DNA of 9,045 bases from an uncultured Oscillospiraceae bacterium. Lineage in GTDB: Bacteria; Bacillota; Clostridia; Oscillospirales; Ruminococcaceae. Both the position numbers and the translations under genes were made by a program. Location of the stretch: assembly GCA_934456315.1 (NCBI GenBank), contig CAKSHG010000082.1, positions 1 through 9,045 of the forward strand, given 5' to 3'. The notes under the pieces were generated by a model, which was not told the DNA's origin, ran no database searches, and saw only the letters and a list, made by a program, of their open reading frames with translations. Shown here piece after piece: positions 1 to 7,209 of the stretch; position 1 is the stretch's first letter, and each line of letters opens with the position of its first letter.

Positions 1-3
1 TTT

Positions 4-22
4 GCCCGCGAAGCGGGCTTTT
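4..22 (+). terminator. Short GC hairpin with T-run (inverted repeat A)
   Basis: A 6-bp perfect stem (GCCCGC at 4-9, GCGGGC at 13-18) with a GAA loop is followed by TTTT at 19-22, so it looks like an intrinsic terminator when read on the plus strand. On the minus strand the stem is preceded by AAAA and followed by AAA, so it would be a weaker terminator in the tsf direction. A plus-strand gene ending left of the window may use it. It is the outermost of five neighbouring palindromes at 4-153. Confidence 0.5.
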
Positions 23-30
23 GAAATCCG

Positions 31-61
31 TTTTTTGCTCCGGGTTTCCCGGGGCAAAAAA
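31..61. terminator. Bidirectional terminator-like hairpin (inverted repeat B)
   Basis: Positions 31-44 (TTTTTTGCTCCGGG) pair with 48-61 (CCCGGGGCAAAAAA) around a TTT loop. The core is GC-rich, with one G-U wobble (39/53) on the plus strand that becomes an A-C mismatch on the minus strand. The A and T tracts at the outer edges would give a T-run in either transcript, the usual form of a bidirectional intrinsic terminator. On the tsf side it would act as a backup to the hairpins nearer the gene. Confidence 0.55.
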
Positions 62-68
62 CACTTCT

Positions 69-88
69 ATCCGCACACTTGTGCGGAT
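69..88. repeat. 9-bp perfect inverted repeat C
   Basis: ATCCGCACA at 69-77 and TGTGCGGAT at 80-88 are perfect reverse complements around a 2-nt centre. Unlike its neighbours it has no adjacent T-run of note, so it is less convincing as a terminator. It could be an RNA hairpin in the 3' region of the tsf transcript or a protein-binding palindrome. Nothing in the sequence decides between these. Confidence 0.5.
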
Positions 89-97
89 GTTCGGCGG

Positions 98-119
98 AAA
101 AGTCACTTTAGTGACTTTT
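98..119. terminator. Bidirectional terminator-like hairpin (inverted repeat D)
   Basis: AAAAGTCACT at 98-107 pairs perfectly with AGTGACTTTT at 110-119. It is flanked by A on one side and T on the other, so either transcript would show a stem followed by U residues. The stem is AT-rich and of only moderate stability. On the tsf transcript it comes directly after the gene-proximal hairpin at 134-153. Confidence 0.5.
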
Positions 120-130
120 TCGACGGTCTG

Positions 131-153
131 AAAGGCTGTCCTTACGGACAGCC
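131..153 (-). terminator. Likely rpsB-tsf terminator (inverted repeat E)
   Basis: On the minus strand, starting 18 bp after the tsf stop codon, GGCTGTCC and GGACAGCC form a perfect 8-bp stem closed by GTAA, a GNRA-type tetraloop, and followed by TTTC. The T-run is short, so termination may be partial and helped by the further hairpins at 98-119 and 31-61. Its place right after tsf makes it the best candidate end of the rpsB-tsf transcript. Confidence 0.65.
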
Positions 154-171
154 CTTGAGCTTTATCGGGAA

Positions 172-1098
172 TTAGCCCTTAGCCATTGCAGCAACTTCGG
201 AAGCAAAGTCATCCTGCTTCTTCTCGATGCCCTCGCCGCGCTCATAGCGAACGAAAGAATCAACCTTAATAGAAGCGCCTGCAGCCTTAGCCTCAGACTC
301 AACATACTTAGCGATGGTCATTGTGTCATCCTTGAAGTACTTCTGGTCGAGGAGGCAAACTTCCTCGTAGTACTTTCTGAGACGACCCTCAACGATCTTC
401 TCAAGTACGTTCTCGGGCTTGGGCTTAGCGGACTGAGCGTTCTCAGTCTTTACCAGGCCGAGCTGAACTTCCTTCTCGTTAGCGATAACCTCTGCAGGGA
501 TATCAGCCTGGGATACATACTGTGCGTTCAGAGCGGTGATCTGGAGAGCTACGTTCTTGCCGCATGCGAGAACAGTTGCGTCCTCGGGCTTGTCGGTGTC
601 GAGCTTTACCAGGGTGCCGAGTCTGCCGCCATCGTGCATGTAGGGAACCAGTGTGCCGGTCATCTTGGAGAAACGACGGATATTCATGTTCTCGCCGATT
701 GTAGCGATCTTCTCGGTCATATACTCGGAAACGGTCTGTGCGCCGCCTGCGATGGTGCAGTTCTTGAGAGCCTCAACATCTGCAACGTCGTTAGCGAGGA
801 TAGTGTCGGTGATGGTCTCAACCAGCTCGAGGAACTTGTCGCTCTTTGCGCAGAAGTCGGTTTCGCAGTTGATCTCAACGATAACGCCGGTGTTGCCGTT
901 TACCTTAGCCTTAACGATACCCTCGGCAGCGATTCTGCCTGCCTTCTTGGCAGCCTTTGCGAGGCCCTTCTCACGGAGGATCTTAACAGCCTCATCTCTG
1001 TTGCCGTCAGCCTCAACGAGAGCTCTCTTGCAGTCCATCATTCCGCAGCCGGTCATCTCACGAAGTTCCTTAACTTCGCTTGCTGTAATATTAGCCAT
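172..1098 (-). CDS. tsf: Translation elongation factor Ts (EF-Ts)
   Basis: EF-Ts is the nucleotide exchange factor that releases GDP from EF-Tu in the cytoplasm, so that EF-Tu can rebind GTP and aminoacyl-tRNA. The 308-residue product opens with the family's UBA-like module (about residues 1-55), including the signature REMTGCGMMDCKRAL near residues 13-27. The EF-Tu-contacting motif appears as NCETDFCAKSD; Asp81-Phe82 match the E. coli Asp80-Phe81 pair that disturbs the Mg site of EF-Tu, and the usual Val after Phe is Cys here. The remainder is the core and dimerisation region. The length suits a Gram-positive EF-Ts, slightly longer than the E. coli protein. The ATG has an AGGAG ribosome binding site (1105-1110) at good spacing. 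It lies 43 bp after rpsB with no promoter or terminator between, so the two are almost certainly cotranscribed, as in most bacteria. Confidence 0.98.
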   Translation of the reverse strand: MANITASEVKELREMTGCGMMDCKRALVEADGNRDEAVKILREKGLAKAAKKAGRIAAEGIVKAKVNGNTGVIVEINCETDFCAKSDKFLELVETITDTILANDVADVEALKNCTIAGGAQTVSEYMTEKIATIGENMNIRRFSKMTGTLVPYMHDGGRLGTLVKLDTDKPEDATVLACGKNVALQITALNAQYVSQADIPAEVIANEKEVQLGLVKTENAQSAKPKPENVLEKIVEGRLRKYYEEVCLLDQKYFKDDTMTIAKYVESEAKAAGASIKVDSFVRYERGEGIEKKQDDFASEVAAMAKG

Positions 1099-1141
1099 TT
1101 GTGTTCTCCTTTACTTATGATAAAACGTTCCGTATATGGAA

Positions 1142-1873
1142 TTACTCAGCGTCCTCTGCGGGAGCAGCCTGCTCTTCAGCAGCGTCTGCGGTGCCCTGCT
1201 TAGCAGAGATGATAGCGTCAGCCATAGCGCCGGCGATGAGCTTTACTGCTCTGATAGCGTCGTCGTTGCCGGGGATAACGTAGTCGATCTCGTCAGGATC
1301 GCAGTTGGTGTCAACGATAGCAACTACCGGGATACCGAGCTTCTTAGCCTCTGCAACAGCGATCTTCTCCTTGCGGGGGTCAACGATGAACAGAGCGCCG
1401 GGGAGCTTCTTCATGTTCTTGATACCGCCGAGGAACTTTTCGAGCTTCTCGATCTCGAGGTTGAGCTTGATAACTTCCTTCTTGGGGAGCAGGTCGAATG
1501 TGCCGTCGGTCTCCATGGTGTGGAGCTGCTCAAGTCTTGCGATTCTTCTCTGAATGGTCTTGAAGTTGGTCATCATGCCGCCGAGCCATCTAGCGTTTAC
1601 ATAATGTGCGCCTGCGCGGGTAGCTTCTTCCTTGATGGAATCAGCAGCCTGCTTCTTGGTGCCTACGAACAGGATCTCGCCGCCGTTTGCTGCAACCTCG
1701 TGAACGAAGTTGTAAGCCTCATCGAGCTTTCTTACAGTCTTCTGAAGGTCGATGATGTAGATGCCGTTTCTCTCGGTGAAGATGTAGGGAGCCATTTTAG
1801 GGTTCCATCTTCTTGTCTGGTGACCGAAATGTACGCCTGCTTCGAGAAGCTGCTTCATAGATACTACTGCCAT
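1142..1873 (-). CDS. rpsB: 30S ribosomal protein S2
   Basis: S2 (uS2) is a late-assembling protein of the small ribosomal subunit. The 243-residue product begins [27 protein letters not shown], a textbook S2 N-terminus. It also carries the [14 protein letters not shown] segment, a basic/acidic coiled-coil region at about 105-155, and the conserved IVDPRKE and [11 protein letters not shown] motifs; the tail is acidic and Ala/Glu-rich. The frame stays open upstream to a GTG at 1991-1993, but those 40 extra residues do not resemble S2 and correspond to the leader. The ATG at 1871-1873 has a near-perfect AGGAGGA (1881-1887) at proper spacing, so it is chosen as the start. It is followed by tsf, the conserved gene order. 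Expression is driven by the promoter at 2004-2032 and may be tuned by the leader. Confidence 0.98.
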   Translation of the reverse strand: MAVVSMKQLLEAGVHFGHQTRRWNPKMAPYIFTERNGIYIIDLQKTVRKLDEAYNFVHEVAANGGEILFVGTKKQAADSIKEEATRAGAHYVNARWLGGMMTNFKTIQRRIARLEQLHTMETDGTFDLLPKKEVIKLNLEIEKLEKFLGGIKNMKKLPGALFIVDPRKEKIAVAEAKKLGIPVVAIVDTNCDPDEIDYVIPGNDDAIRAVKLIAGAMADAIISAKQGTADAAEEQAAPAEDAE

Positions 1874-1997
1874 TTGATTTTCCTCCTGAATTTGGTTAGA
1901 ATGTTTTCCTCCACGGCTGAACGTCCCGGACGCGTGAGCGCACCGTCGGAACGGCTGCACCGTGTGTGTATTTGTGCATATTATTCCGCACACTTAC
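1874..1997 (-). promoter_or_regulatory. rpsB 5' leader with alternating repeats
   Basis: From the predicted start site near 1997 to the rpsB ATG there are about 124 nt. On the transcript strand the leader contains ACGGTGC twice (at 1957-1963 and 1940-1946) and CAGCCGT twice (at 1951-1957 and 1913-1919), in the order A-B-A-B. ACGG and CCGT can pair in several exclusive ways, which is the arrangement expected of a switchable RNA. The 9-mer GGAGGAAAA also occurs twice, at the real ribosome binding site (1878-1886) and 26 nt upstream (1904-1912). In E. coli, S2 represses its own mRNA through the rpsB leader. Whether this leader does the same is inference, and I do not recognise it as a named RNA family. 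Confidence 0.45.
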
Positions 1998-2003
1998 TGA
2001 AAT

Positions 2004-2032
2004 ATTATACCACAATGCCGTTTTTTTTTCAA
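2004..2032 (-). promoter_or_regulatory. Near-consensus sigma-A-type promoter of rpsB-tsf
   Basis: On the minus strand TTGAAA (2027-2032) and TATAAT (2004-2009) are separated by exactly 17 bp. This predicts a start near 1997. It begins only 16 bp beyond the stop codon of the upstream PRC-barrel gene, and no terminator separates the two, so some read-through from the upstream operon is possible. Confidence 0.85.
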
Positions 2033-2047
2033 CCATCACAGCAATGT

Positions 2048-2338
2048 TTATTTCAACAAATTTCCGAAAAATTTCCCGCGCTTCTTTGGCGAATTTGACG
2101 GTTCCTGGCAGGAAACCAGTATCGTATCCTCACCGATGACCTCTATGTCGCACCACTTGATACAGATGTCCTCTTCCCTGCCGAAAAGCCCGAAGAACCG
2201 CGCCCTGCCGTAAACGATGAGCCTGCATATCTTCGCGGTGCAGTTCTCGAATTCGATATCGTCCGGGAAGCCTATCCGGCAGCCGTTGCGGACGTTGATT
2301 ATCTCCTTGCACTTGATGTCGTTGAAGCTGTAGACCAT
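2048..2338 (-). CDS. YlmC/YmxH-family PRC-barrel protein
   Basis: This 96-residue protein matches the YlmC/YmxH family of small PRC-barrel proteins, annotated as sporulation proteins in Bacilli and Clostridia. Their molecular role is not well defined. The family look is seen in the opening segment FNDIKCKEIINVRNGCRIGFPDDIEF, where a two-stranded start leads to a GxRIG turn, and in the closing FGREEDICIKWCDIEVIGEDTILV, a typical W-x-x-I-x-x-IGEDxI ending. There are no membrane segments or signal peptide. A short basic tail (SPKKRGKFFGNLLK) extends past the barrel. The ATG has a modest GGGGTGAG ribosome binding site (2342-2349) close to it. The gene follows the permease by 42 bp with no terminator and probably belongs to the GGDEF-permease operon. 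The family call is from sequence pattern; a sporulation role here is inference. Confidence 0.8.
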   Translation of the reverse strand: MVYSFNDIKCKEIINVRNGCRIGFPDDIEFENCTAKICRLIVYGRARFFGLFGREEDICIKWCDIEVIGEDTILVSCQEPSNSPKKRGKFFGNLLK

Positions 2339-2380
2339 ATTCTCACCCCGTACAGCATATGCATGCCGCGCGGCGAAAAT

Positions 2381-3508
2381 TCAGGAAAACAGCGCGTTAA
2401 AGCCTGTCTGCGCCGCAAAAAGCACTATCAGCAGGGCAAAATTGCAGACGGTGAATTCCGCGAAGTACCGCCCCTTCCGCGCCCCTTCGGACGCGCTGTA
2501 GAGCTTGAACGAGATGAGGCTCGCGAGGGAGGCGATGAGCGTCCCCAGCCCGCCGATATCTACGCCCAGCAGCAGCCCCTCCGCATTCCCGGTGAACCCC
2601 GACAGCATGACCGCGCAGGGGACGTTGCTGATGACCTGCGACAGCGCCGCTCCGACCAGCATTTCCCGCCCGGAAACCACGCCGCTGATGAACTCCCGGA
2701 CGGCGGGTATCGCCGAGATGTTCCCCACGAAAACGAAGAAGCAGACGAACGTCAGCAGCAGCGCGTAATCCACGCGTTTCAGCACCCGCCAGTCCGCGGC
2801 GATGACGCAAACGAGCACGGCTCCCAGGCAGATGCGCCAGTCCAGCAGCCGCAGCACGGTGCAGAGGCAGACCGCTGCCGCTGCGGAAAACAGCGCCGTG
2901 CGGAGCTTCACGCGCTTTCCAGGCGCGGGAGAAGTCGCAGGCTCCGCGCTGTGTTCTATCCCGCGCTTTGGGATAAGCAGCGTGGAAGCCAGCAGCAGGA
3001 CCAGACTCAGCGCCGTCGGCGGGAGCATTACCCGGAAGAAGTCAGCGACCGGCATGTCGTAATGCGTGTAAATATAGAGGTTCTGCGGATTGCCCATGGG
3101 CGTAGCCATCGAGCCGAGGTTAGCGGCGGCAGTTTCCAGCACTATCGTGCGTATCGCGACCTCCGGCATTCCCCGGAAAAGCGCAAGGGTAAGCGGGACG
3201 AGCGTTAACAGCGACACGTCGTTCGTGACCAGCATCGCCAGGAAAAAGCACATCGTCACCAGCGCCGCGCCCAGCGACCGCGTATTGTGGAACCGCTTCG
3301 TCAGCGCCCCGGAGAGCCTTGTGAACGCGCCTATGCTCCCGAATCCCTGTACCGCCGCCATCAGGCAGAACAGCAGTCCCAGCGTGGACCAGTCCACATA
3401 CCCGAGGTATCCCGCGTCCGGCGGGGTGAATATCATCGAGATGAGCGCTGCCGCGAGCGCTATGCACAGCACCGTTTCCTTTTTTATGAATCCTGATATC
3501 CTGCTCAT
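2381..3508 (-). CDS. SLC13/ArsB-NhaD-superfamily permease (anion/citrate transporter type)
   Basis: This is a 375-residue, very hydrophobic inner-membrane protein of the ion transporter superfamily that includes citrate, dicarboxylate, arsenite and Na/H carriers. About ten membrane segments can be counted. The two inverted-repeat halves carry the expected re-entrant loop motifs: MLVTNDVSLLTLVPLT near residues 92-107 and VISNVPCAVMLSGF near 292-305. A characteristic MATPMGNPQNLYIY loop lies near 134-147. A hydrophilic stretch at about 181-204 divides the halves. The length is somewhat short for SLC13. The substrate cannot be read from sequence; an organic or inorganic anion is the family default. 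The ATG has a CAGGAG ribosome binding site (3515-3520) with 6-bp spacing. It starts 25 bp after the GGDEF gene, so the two are likely cotranscribed. Confidence 0.85.
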   Translation of the reverse strand: MSRISGFIKKETVLCIALAAALISMIFTPPDAGYLGYVDWSTLGLLFCLMAAVQGFGSIGAFTRLSGALTKRFHNTRSLGAALVTMCFFLAMLVTNDVSLLTLVPLTLALFRGMPEVAIRTIVLETAAANLGSMATPMGNPQNLYIYTHYDMPVADFFRVMLPPTALSLVLLLASTLLIPKRGIEHSAEPATSPAPGKRVKLRTALFSAAAAVCLCTVLRLLDWRICLGAVLVCVIAADWRVLKRVDYALLLTFVCFFVFVGNISAIPAVREFISGVVSGREMLVGAALSQVISNVPCAVMLSGFTGNAEGLLLGVDIGGLGTLIASLASLISFKLYSASEGARKGRYFAEFTVCNFALLIVLFAAQTGFNALFS

Positions 3509-3533
3509 TTGATGCTCCTGCCAGTTTCCGACA

Positions 3534-4649
3534 TTATTCGACCACTATCACGTTCTTGCCGCTCGCCTTGCCCTTGTACAGCCGCTTGTCCACGGTGGAG
3601 AGCATGGCGTCCACGTCCGGCGGCGTTCCCTCGCCGCTGAAAGCAAATCCGAACGTCATCGAAACCTTTACTGGAACGCCTTCGTGGGTTATCCCGAGGG
3701 AGTTTATCTCCGACTTTATCCGGTTGACGGCGTGGAAGCAGTCCATCTCCGAGCCGTACATTATCATCAGCATCTCCTCGCCGCCCCAGCGGCACGCGAG
3801 GTTCCCCTCCCCTACGTTGCGCATTATCGCTCCGGCTACGCTTTTCAGCACCACGTCGCCGCATTCGTGCCCGTAGGTGTCGTTTATCTTCTTGAAGTCG
3901 TCCAGGTCGCCCATCACTATGCAGAACGGTCTGCCGGCGGTTTTCAGCGCCGCCAGCGCTCCGTTCAGGCTGTAGCGGTTGTAAAGCCCCGTCAGGGCGT
4001 CGTGGCTCGCGGTGTAGTTCAGGCGGTCGTTGGTTTCGTTGAGCCTGCCTATCAGGTTATGTATCTCCAGTATGAACAGCCAGCTGAACCCGAACAGCAG
4101 CACGATGTTGAACGCGATGTTTATCGTCCGCATGACGTCTGATTCGTCTATCGTCAGCGGTCTGCGTAAAACGTAGTAGAACGGCTCGCAGAGGTGGTCG
4201 AACACCAGCGCCGCAGTCAGCATAACAAGCGAGCACAGCGAGAAAAGCACCGTCCCGCGCTTGAAAACGTCGTTCTCGCAGGTCAGGAACAGGTAGTACA
4301 GTACCACCGGGATCGTCATCATCGTATACAGGAAGAAGCAGGTGTCGACTCCCAGGAACAGCGTACACAGGAACGAATGTATGCATATCTCGAAGTACAT
4401 CGCGGTTATCCAGCCGAAAGCCTTCCGCTCGAACTTCTCATGCTTGCACACCGCGCCCATGTAAACGTACAGCCCCACGCTGAAAACGTTGAATATGGTC
4501 ATCGTGTAGAGCTTTATCACGATAAATATAATAAGGAAAGTCAGGTGCATGAACGCGCCTGAAAATGCCGCTGCCATGTATTTCAGCGACTTGTCGATAT
4601 TCAGCTCCAGAATATCCTTTCTGTTCTGAAAGCCTCTGAATACTTTCAT
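3534..4649 (-). CDS. Membrane-bound GGDEF protein, putative diguanylate cyclase (GGEEM variant)
   Basis: The 371-residue protein has about six membrane helices (roughly residues 24-195), a short linker helix (about 197-212) and a C-terminal GGDEF domain (about 213-371). Such enzymes make cyclic di-GMP from two GTP at the inner membrane. Visible landmarks are DALTGLYNR (217-225), the metal-site Asp248 in MGDLDDFKKINDTYGHECGD, and the signature loop GGEEM (289-293). GGEEF-type loops are usually active; Met in the last place is less common. The product-inhibition I-site (RxxD, five residues before the signature) is absent, reading GEGN. The N-terminal region is an unrecognised membrane sensor. 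The open frame extends to an ATG at 4685, but that codon lies upstream of or at the predicted start site (about 4682), so the ATG at 4647-4649, preceded by GGGGGT, is chosen. Diguanylate cyclase activity is inferred. Confidence 0.85.
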   Translation of the reverse strand: MKVFRGFQNRKDILELNIDKSLKYMAAAFSGAFMHLTFLIIFIVIKLYTMTIFNVFSVGLYVYMGAVCKHEKFERKAFGWITAMYFEICIHSFLCTLFLGVDTCFFLYTMMTIPVVLYYLFLTCENDVFKRGTVLFSLCSLVMLTAALVFDHLCEPFYYVLRRPLTIDESDVMRTINIAFNIVLLFGFSWLFILEIHNLIGRLNETNDRLNYTASHDALTGLYNRYSLNGALAALKTAGRPFCIVMGDLDDFKKINDTYGHECGDVVLKSVAGAIMRNVGEGNLACRWGGEEMLMIMYGSEMDCFHAVNRIKSEINSLGITHEGVPVKVSMTFGFAFSGEGTPPDVDAMLSTVDKRLYKGKASGKNVIVVE

Positions 4650-4688
4650 AATATTACCCCCAATACTCCTGGTTTGCCCTATCATATT

Positions 4689-4717
4689 ATTATAAAACCA
4701 TCTGCCCCAAATTTCAA
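4689..4717 (-). promoter_or_regulatory. Near-consensus sigma-A-type promoter of the GGDEF-permease-PRC operon
   Basis: On the minus strand TTGAAA (4712-4717) and TATAAT (4689-4694) have a 17-bp spacer. The predicted start near 4682 gives a 5' untranslated region of about 33 nt before the ATG at 4649, and this argues against the further-upstream ATG at 4685. It is divergent from the alpha-xylosidase promoter, with the two -35 elements about 60 bp apart across an AT-rich stretch. Confidence 0.8.
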
Positions 4718-4776
4718 GCCTTTTTTCGGATAATTAAAATTTTTTCCCAAAAAATAAAAAAATATTGTTTACCCCC

Positions 4777-4805
4777 TTGAAAAATTCAAATAAGTATGAT
4801 AGAAT
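4777..4805 (+). promoter_or_regulatory. Promoter of the alpha-xylosidase gene
   Basis: TTGAAA (4777-4782) and TAGAAT (4800-4805) are separated by 17 bp, with a predicted start near 4812 and a leader of about 62 nt. Upstream, 4731-4766 is nearly all A and T and resembles an UP element. The -35 box is part of a small palindrome, TTGAA-AAA-TTCAA (4777-4789). Confidence 0.8.
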
Positions 4806-4819
4806 AGCACTATCGGGTG

Positions 4820-4833
4820 TGTAAACGATTACC
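4820..4833 (+). promoter_or_regulatory. Candidate LacI-family operator
   Basis: GTAAACGATTAC at 4821-4832 has GTAA/TTAC arms around a central CG, the layout of LacI/GalR/CcpA-type operators (compare TGTAAACGTTTACA). The inner A/A pair next to the CG is not symmetric, and at the outer edge T4820 is opposed by C4833. It lies about 9-20 bp downstream of the predicted start site, where a bound repressor would block transcription. This suggests sugar-dependent repression of the alpha-xylosidase by a LacI-family regulator, or CcpA-type catabolite control. No regulator gene is in the window. Confidence 0.6.
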
Positions 4834-4873
4834 GCCCATTACGGAGAATCAAATTCAACGGAGGATATGACCA

Positions 4874-7180
4874 ATGAAGTATGCAGACGGATTATGGCTG
4901 AACAAGCCCGGCTACGGCGTTAACTACGCCACCCAGATGTACGAGGTGACAGCAGACGACACCTCCATCAACGTGCTCGCCACCAACCAGTGGATAGGCA
5001 ACAGAGGCATGACCCTGGGCGGTCCTGTGCTGGAGATCACTTTCACTTCCACACTGGAGAACACCATCAAGGTTTCCATCGACCACTACAAGGGCAGAGT
5101 ACATAAGAACCCCGACTTCCAGCTCAACGAGGACAAGAGCTTCAAGCCCGTCATCAAAGAAACCGACGGCGCATACGAGCTTATCTCCGGCAACACCAGG
5201 GTAGTTGTCGCAAAGGGCGGCGCGTGGGATATCAAGTACTACTACAACGACAAGCTCCTCACCAAGGAGGGCTGGCGCACTACCTCCTACATCACCGAGG
5301 ACCAGTGGAAGACCAACGAGCGCATGGCAAACGACCAGATGAAGCCGTTCTTCTCCCACGATGAAACAGCTGACGGCGCTGTAATGCGCGAGATGCTCAA
5401 CATCTCCGTAGGCGAGTGCCTGTACGGCTTCGGCGAGAAGTTCTCCACCTTCGTCAAGAACGGTCAGACCGTCGAGGTATGGAACAACGACGGCGGCACA
5501 AGCTCCGAGCAGAGCTACAAGTCCATTCCGTTCTACGTTTCCTCCAGGAACTACGGCGTGTTCGTCAACCACCCCGAGAAGGTGACTTTCGAGGTTGCCA
5601 GCGAAACCGTTTCCAAGGTCGCTTTCTCCGTTCAGGGCGAGCATCTTGAGTACTTCGTCATCGGCGGCGAGAAGCTCACCGACGTGGTTTCCACCTACAC
5701 AACGCTGACAGGCAAGCCCGCGCTCACTCCGGCTTACACCTTCGGTCTGTGGCTGACCACATCGTTCACCACCAACTACGACGAGGCTACCGTTTCCAGC
5801 TTCATCGACGGCATGGCAGAGCGCGATATCCCGCTCGAGGTGTTCCACTTCGACTGCTTCTGGATGAAGGAATTCAACTGGTGCGACCTCACATGGGACA
5901 AGAGAATGTTCCCCGACCCCAAGGCTATGCTCGACAGACTCAAGGCTAAGGGGCTTGAGATATGCGTCTGGATAAACTCCTACATCGCACAGCGCTCCTC
6001 CATGTTCGACGAGGGCGTAAAGGGCGGCTACTTCCTCAAGACCAAGGACGGCAGCGTATGGCAGGGCGACATGTGGCAGCCCGGCATGGCTATCGTCGAC
6101 TTCACTAACCCGGCTGCCTGCGAGTGGTACAAGGGCAAGCTCCGCGCTCTCTGCGAGATGGGCGTAAACGCGTTCAAGACCGACTTCGGCGAGCGTATCC
6201 CCACCAAGGACGTCGTTTACTACGACGGCAGCGACCCCTACAAGATGCACAACTACTACACCTACCTCTACAACAAGTGCGTATTTGAAGTCCTCGAGGA
6301 ATTCTACGGCAAGGACAAGGCGTGCCTGTTCGCTCGCTCCGCTACAGTCGGCGGTCAGCAGTTCCCGGTACACTGGGGCGGCGACTGCTTCTCCAACTAC
6401 GAGTCCATGTGGGAGACCCTCCGCGGCGGTCTGTCCCTCTGCATGAGCGGCTTCGGCTACTTCAGCCACGACATCTCCGGCTTCGAGGCGCAGGGCACTC
6501 CCGACCTCTACAAGAGATGGTGCGCTTTCGGTCTGATGTCCTCCCACTCCAGACTGCACGGCAACAGCTCCTACCGCGTTCCGTGGAACTTCGACGAGGA
6601 GAGCTGCGACGTACTCCGCCACTGGACAAAGCTCAAGGGCAAGCTCATGCCGTACCTCTGGGCGCAGGCGCAGAAGACCCACGCTACCGGTATCCCGATG
6701 ATGAGAGCGATGGTAATGGAATACGCAGACGACCCCGCTACCCTGTCCCTCGACCGTCAGTACATGCTCGGCGACGACCTGCTGGTCGCTCCGGTATTCA
6801 ACGAGGAAGGCATTGCGGACTTCTATGTACCCGCAGGCAACTGGACCGATATCCAGAGCGGCAAGGTATACGAGGGCGGCAAGTGGTACTCCACCAAGAA
6901 CAACTACTTCGAGATGCCTGTACTCGCAAAGCCGAACAGCATCGTAGCATACGGTAACTTCGAGCGCGCATTCACCTACGCATACGGCGACAAGGCTGAC
7001 ATCGTTATCTACCAGCTTGAGGACGGCAAGACCGCTGAAACCACCATCTACGACGCAGACAGCAATGCAGTCCTGACCGTAAAGGCAGTACGCACCGGCG
7101 ACACCATCAAGGTAACAGCGTCCGGCTCCGCCAAGGACTACACCATCAGAAGCGCAGAGGGTCTTAAAATCGAACTCTGA
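4874..7180 (+). CDS. yicI: GH31 alpha-xylosidase, YicI type
   Basis: This 768-residue glycoside hydrolase family 31 enzyme aligns by eye along nearly its whole length with E. coli YicI, which releases alpha-linked xylose from isoprimeverose and xyloglucan oligosaccharides. Landmarks are an N-terminal beta-sandwich (about 1-265) containing NGQTVEVWNNDGGTSSEQ, then a (beta/alpha)8 barrel starting near FGLWLTTSFTTNYDEAT. The nucleophile is Asp437 in FKTDFGERIP and the acid/base is Asp504 in HWGGDC. YicI residues tied to xyloside binding are kept (Cys328-Phe329 in FDCFWMK, Lys435). An extra loop of about 20 residues precedes VGECLYGFGEKF. The C-terminal beta domains follow. There is no signal peptide, so the enzyme is cytoplasmic and would act on imported oligosaccharides. 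The ribosome binding site GGAGG (4860-4864) sits 9 bp before the ATG. It is a single-gene unit with its own promoter, operator and terminator. Codon use is strongly biased, suggesting high expression. Confidence 0.96.
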   Translation: MKYADGLWLNKPGYGVNYATQMYEVTADDTSINVLATNQWIGNRGMTLGGPVLEITFTSTLENTIKVSIDHYKGRVHKNPDFQLNEDKSFKPVIKETDGAYELISGNTRVVVAKGGAWDIKYYYNDKLLTKEGWRTTSYITEDQWKTNERMANDQMKPFFSHDETADGAVMREMLNISVGECLYGFGEKFSTFVKNGQTVEVWNNDGGTSSEQSYKSIPFYVSSRNYGVFVNHPEKVTFEVASETVSKVAFSVQGEHLEYFVIGGEKLTDVVSTYTTLTGKPALTPAYTFGLWLTTSFTTNYDEATVSSFIDGMAERDIPLEVFHFDCFWMKEFNWCDLTWDKRMFPDPKAMLDRLKAKGLEICVWINSYIAQRSSMFDEGVKGGYFLKTKDGSVWQGDMWQPGMAIVDFTNPAACEWYKGKLRALCEMGVNAFKTDFGERIPTKDVVYYDGSDPYKMHNYYTYLYNKCVFEVLEEFYGKDKACLFARSATVGGQQFPVHWGGDCFSNYESMWETLRGGLSLCMSGFGYFSHDISGFEAQGTPDLYKRWCAFGLMSSHSRLHGNSSYRVPWNFDEESCDVLRHWTKLKGKLMPYLWAQAQKTHATGIPMMRAMVMEYADDPATLSLDRQYMLGDDLLVAPVFNEEGIADFYVPAGNWTDIQSGKVYEGGKWYSTKNNYFEMPVLAKPNSIVAYGNFERAFTYAYGDKADIVIYQLEDGKTAETTIYDADSNAVLTVKAVRTGDTIKVTASGSAKDYTIRSAEGLKIEL

Positions 7181-7209
7181 TATTCTGATGTGACCTGACG
7201 TTATATTCA

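Noticed and set aside
1874..1993. Upstream GTG start that would add 40 residues to ribosomal protein S2
   Set aside because: S2 proteins begin at the [19 protein letters not shown] point, which has a near-perfect ribosome binding site. The extra codons fall in the predicted leader RNA and do not resemble S2.
634..2098. Long plus-strand open frames opposite tsf and rpsB
   Set aside because: They lie wholly antisense to two unmistakable translation genes and show low-complexity peptides without recognisable domains.
2365..2374. GCCGCGCGGC palindrome between the permease and PRC-barrel genes as a terminator
   Set aside because: It has no loop and no following T-run in the direction of transcription, so it does not break up the operon.
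4650..4685. Upstream ATG start adding 12 residues to the GGDEF protein
   Set aside because: The ATG at 4685 lies at or before the predicted transcription start and lacks a ribosome binding site. The ATG at 4649 has a purine-rich site before it.
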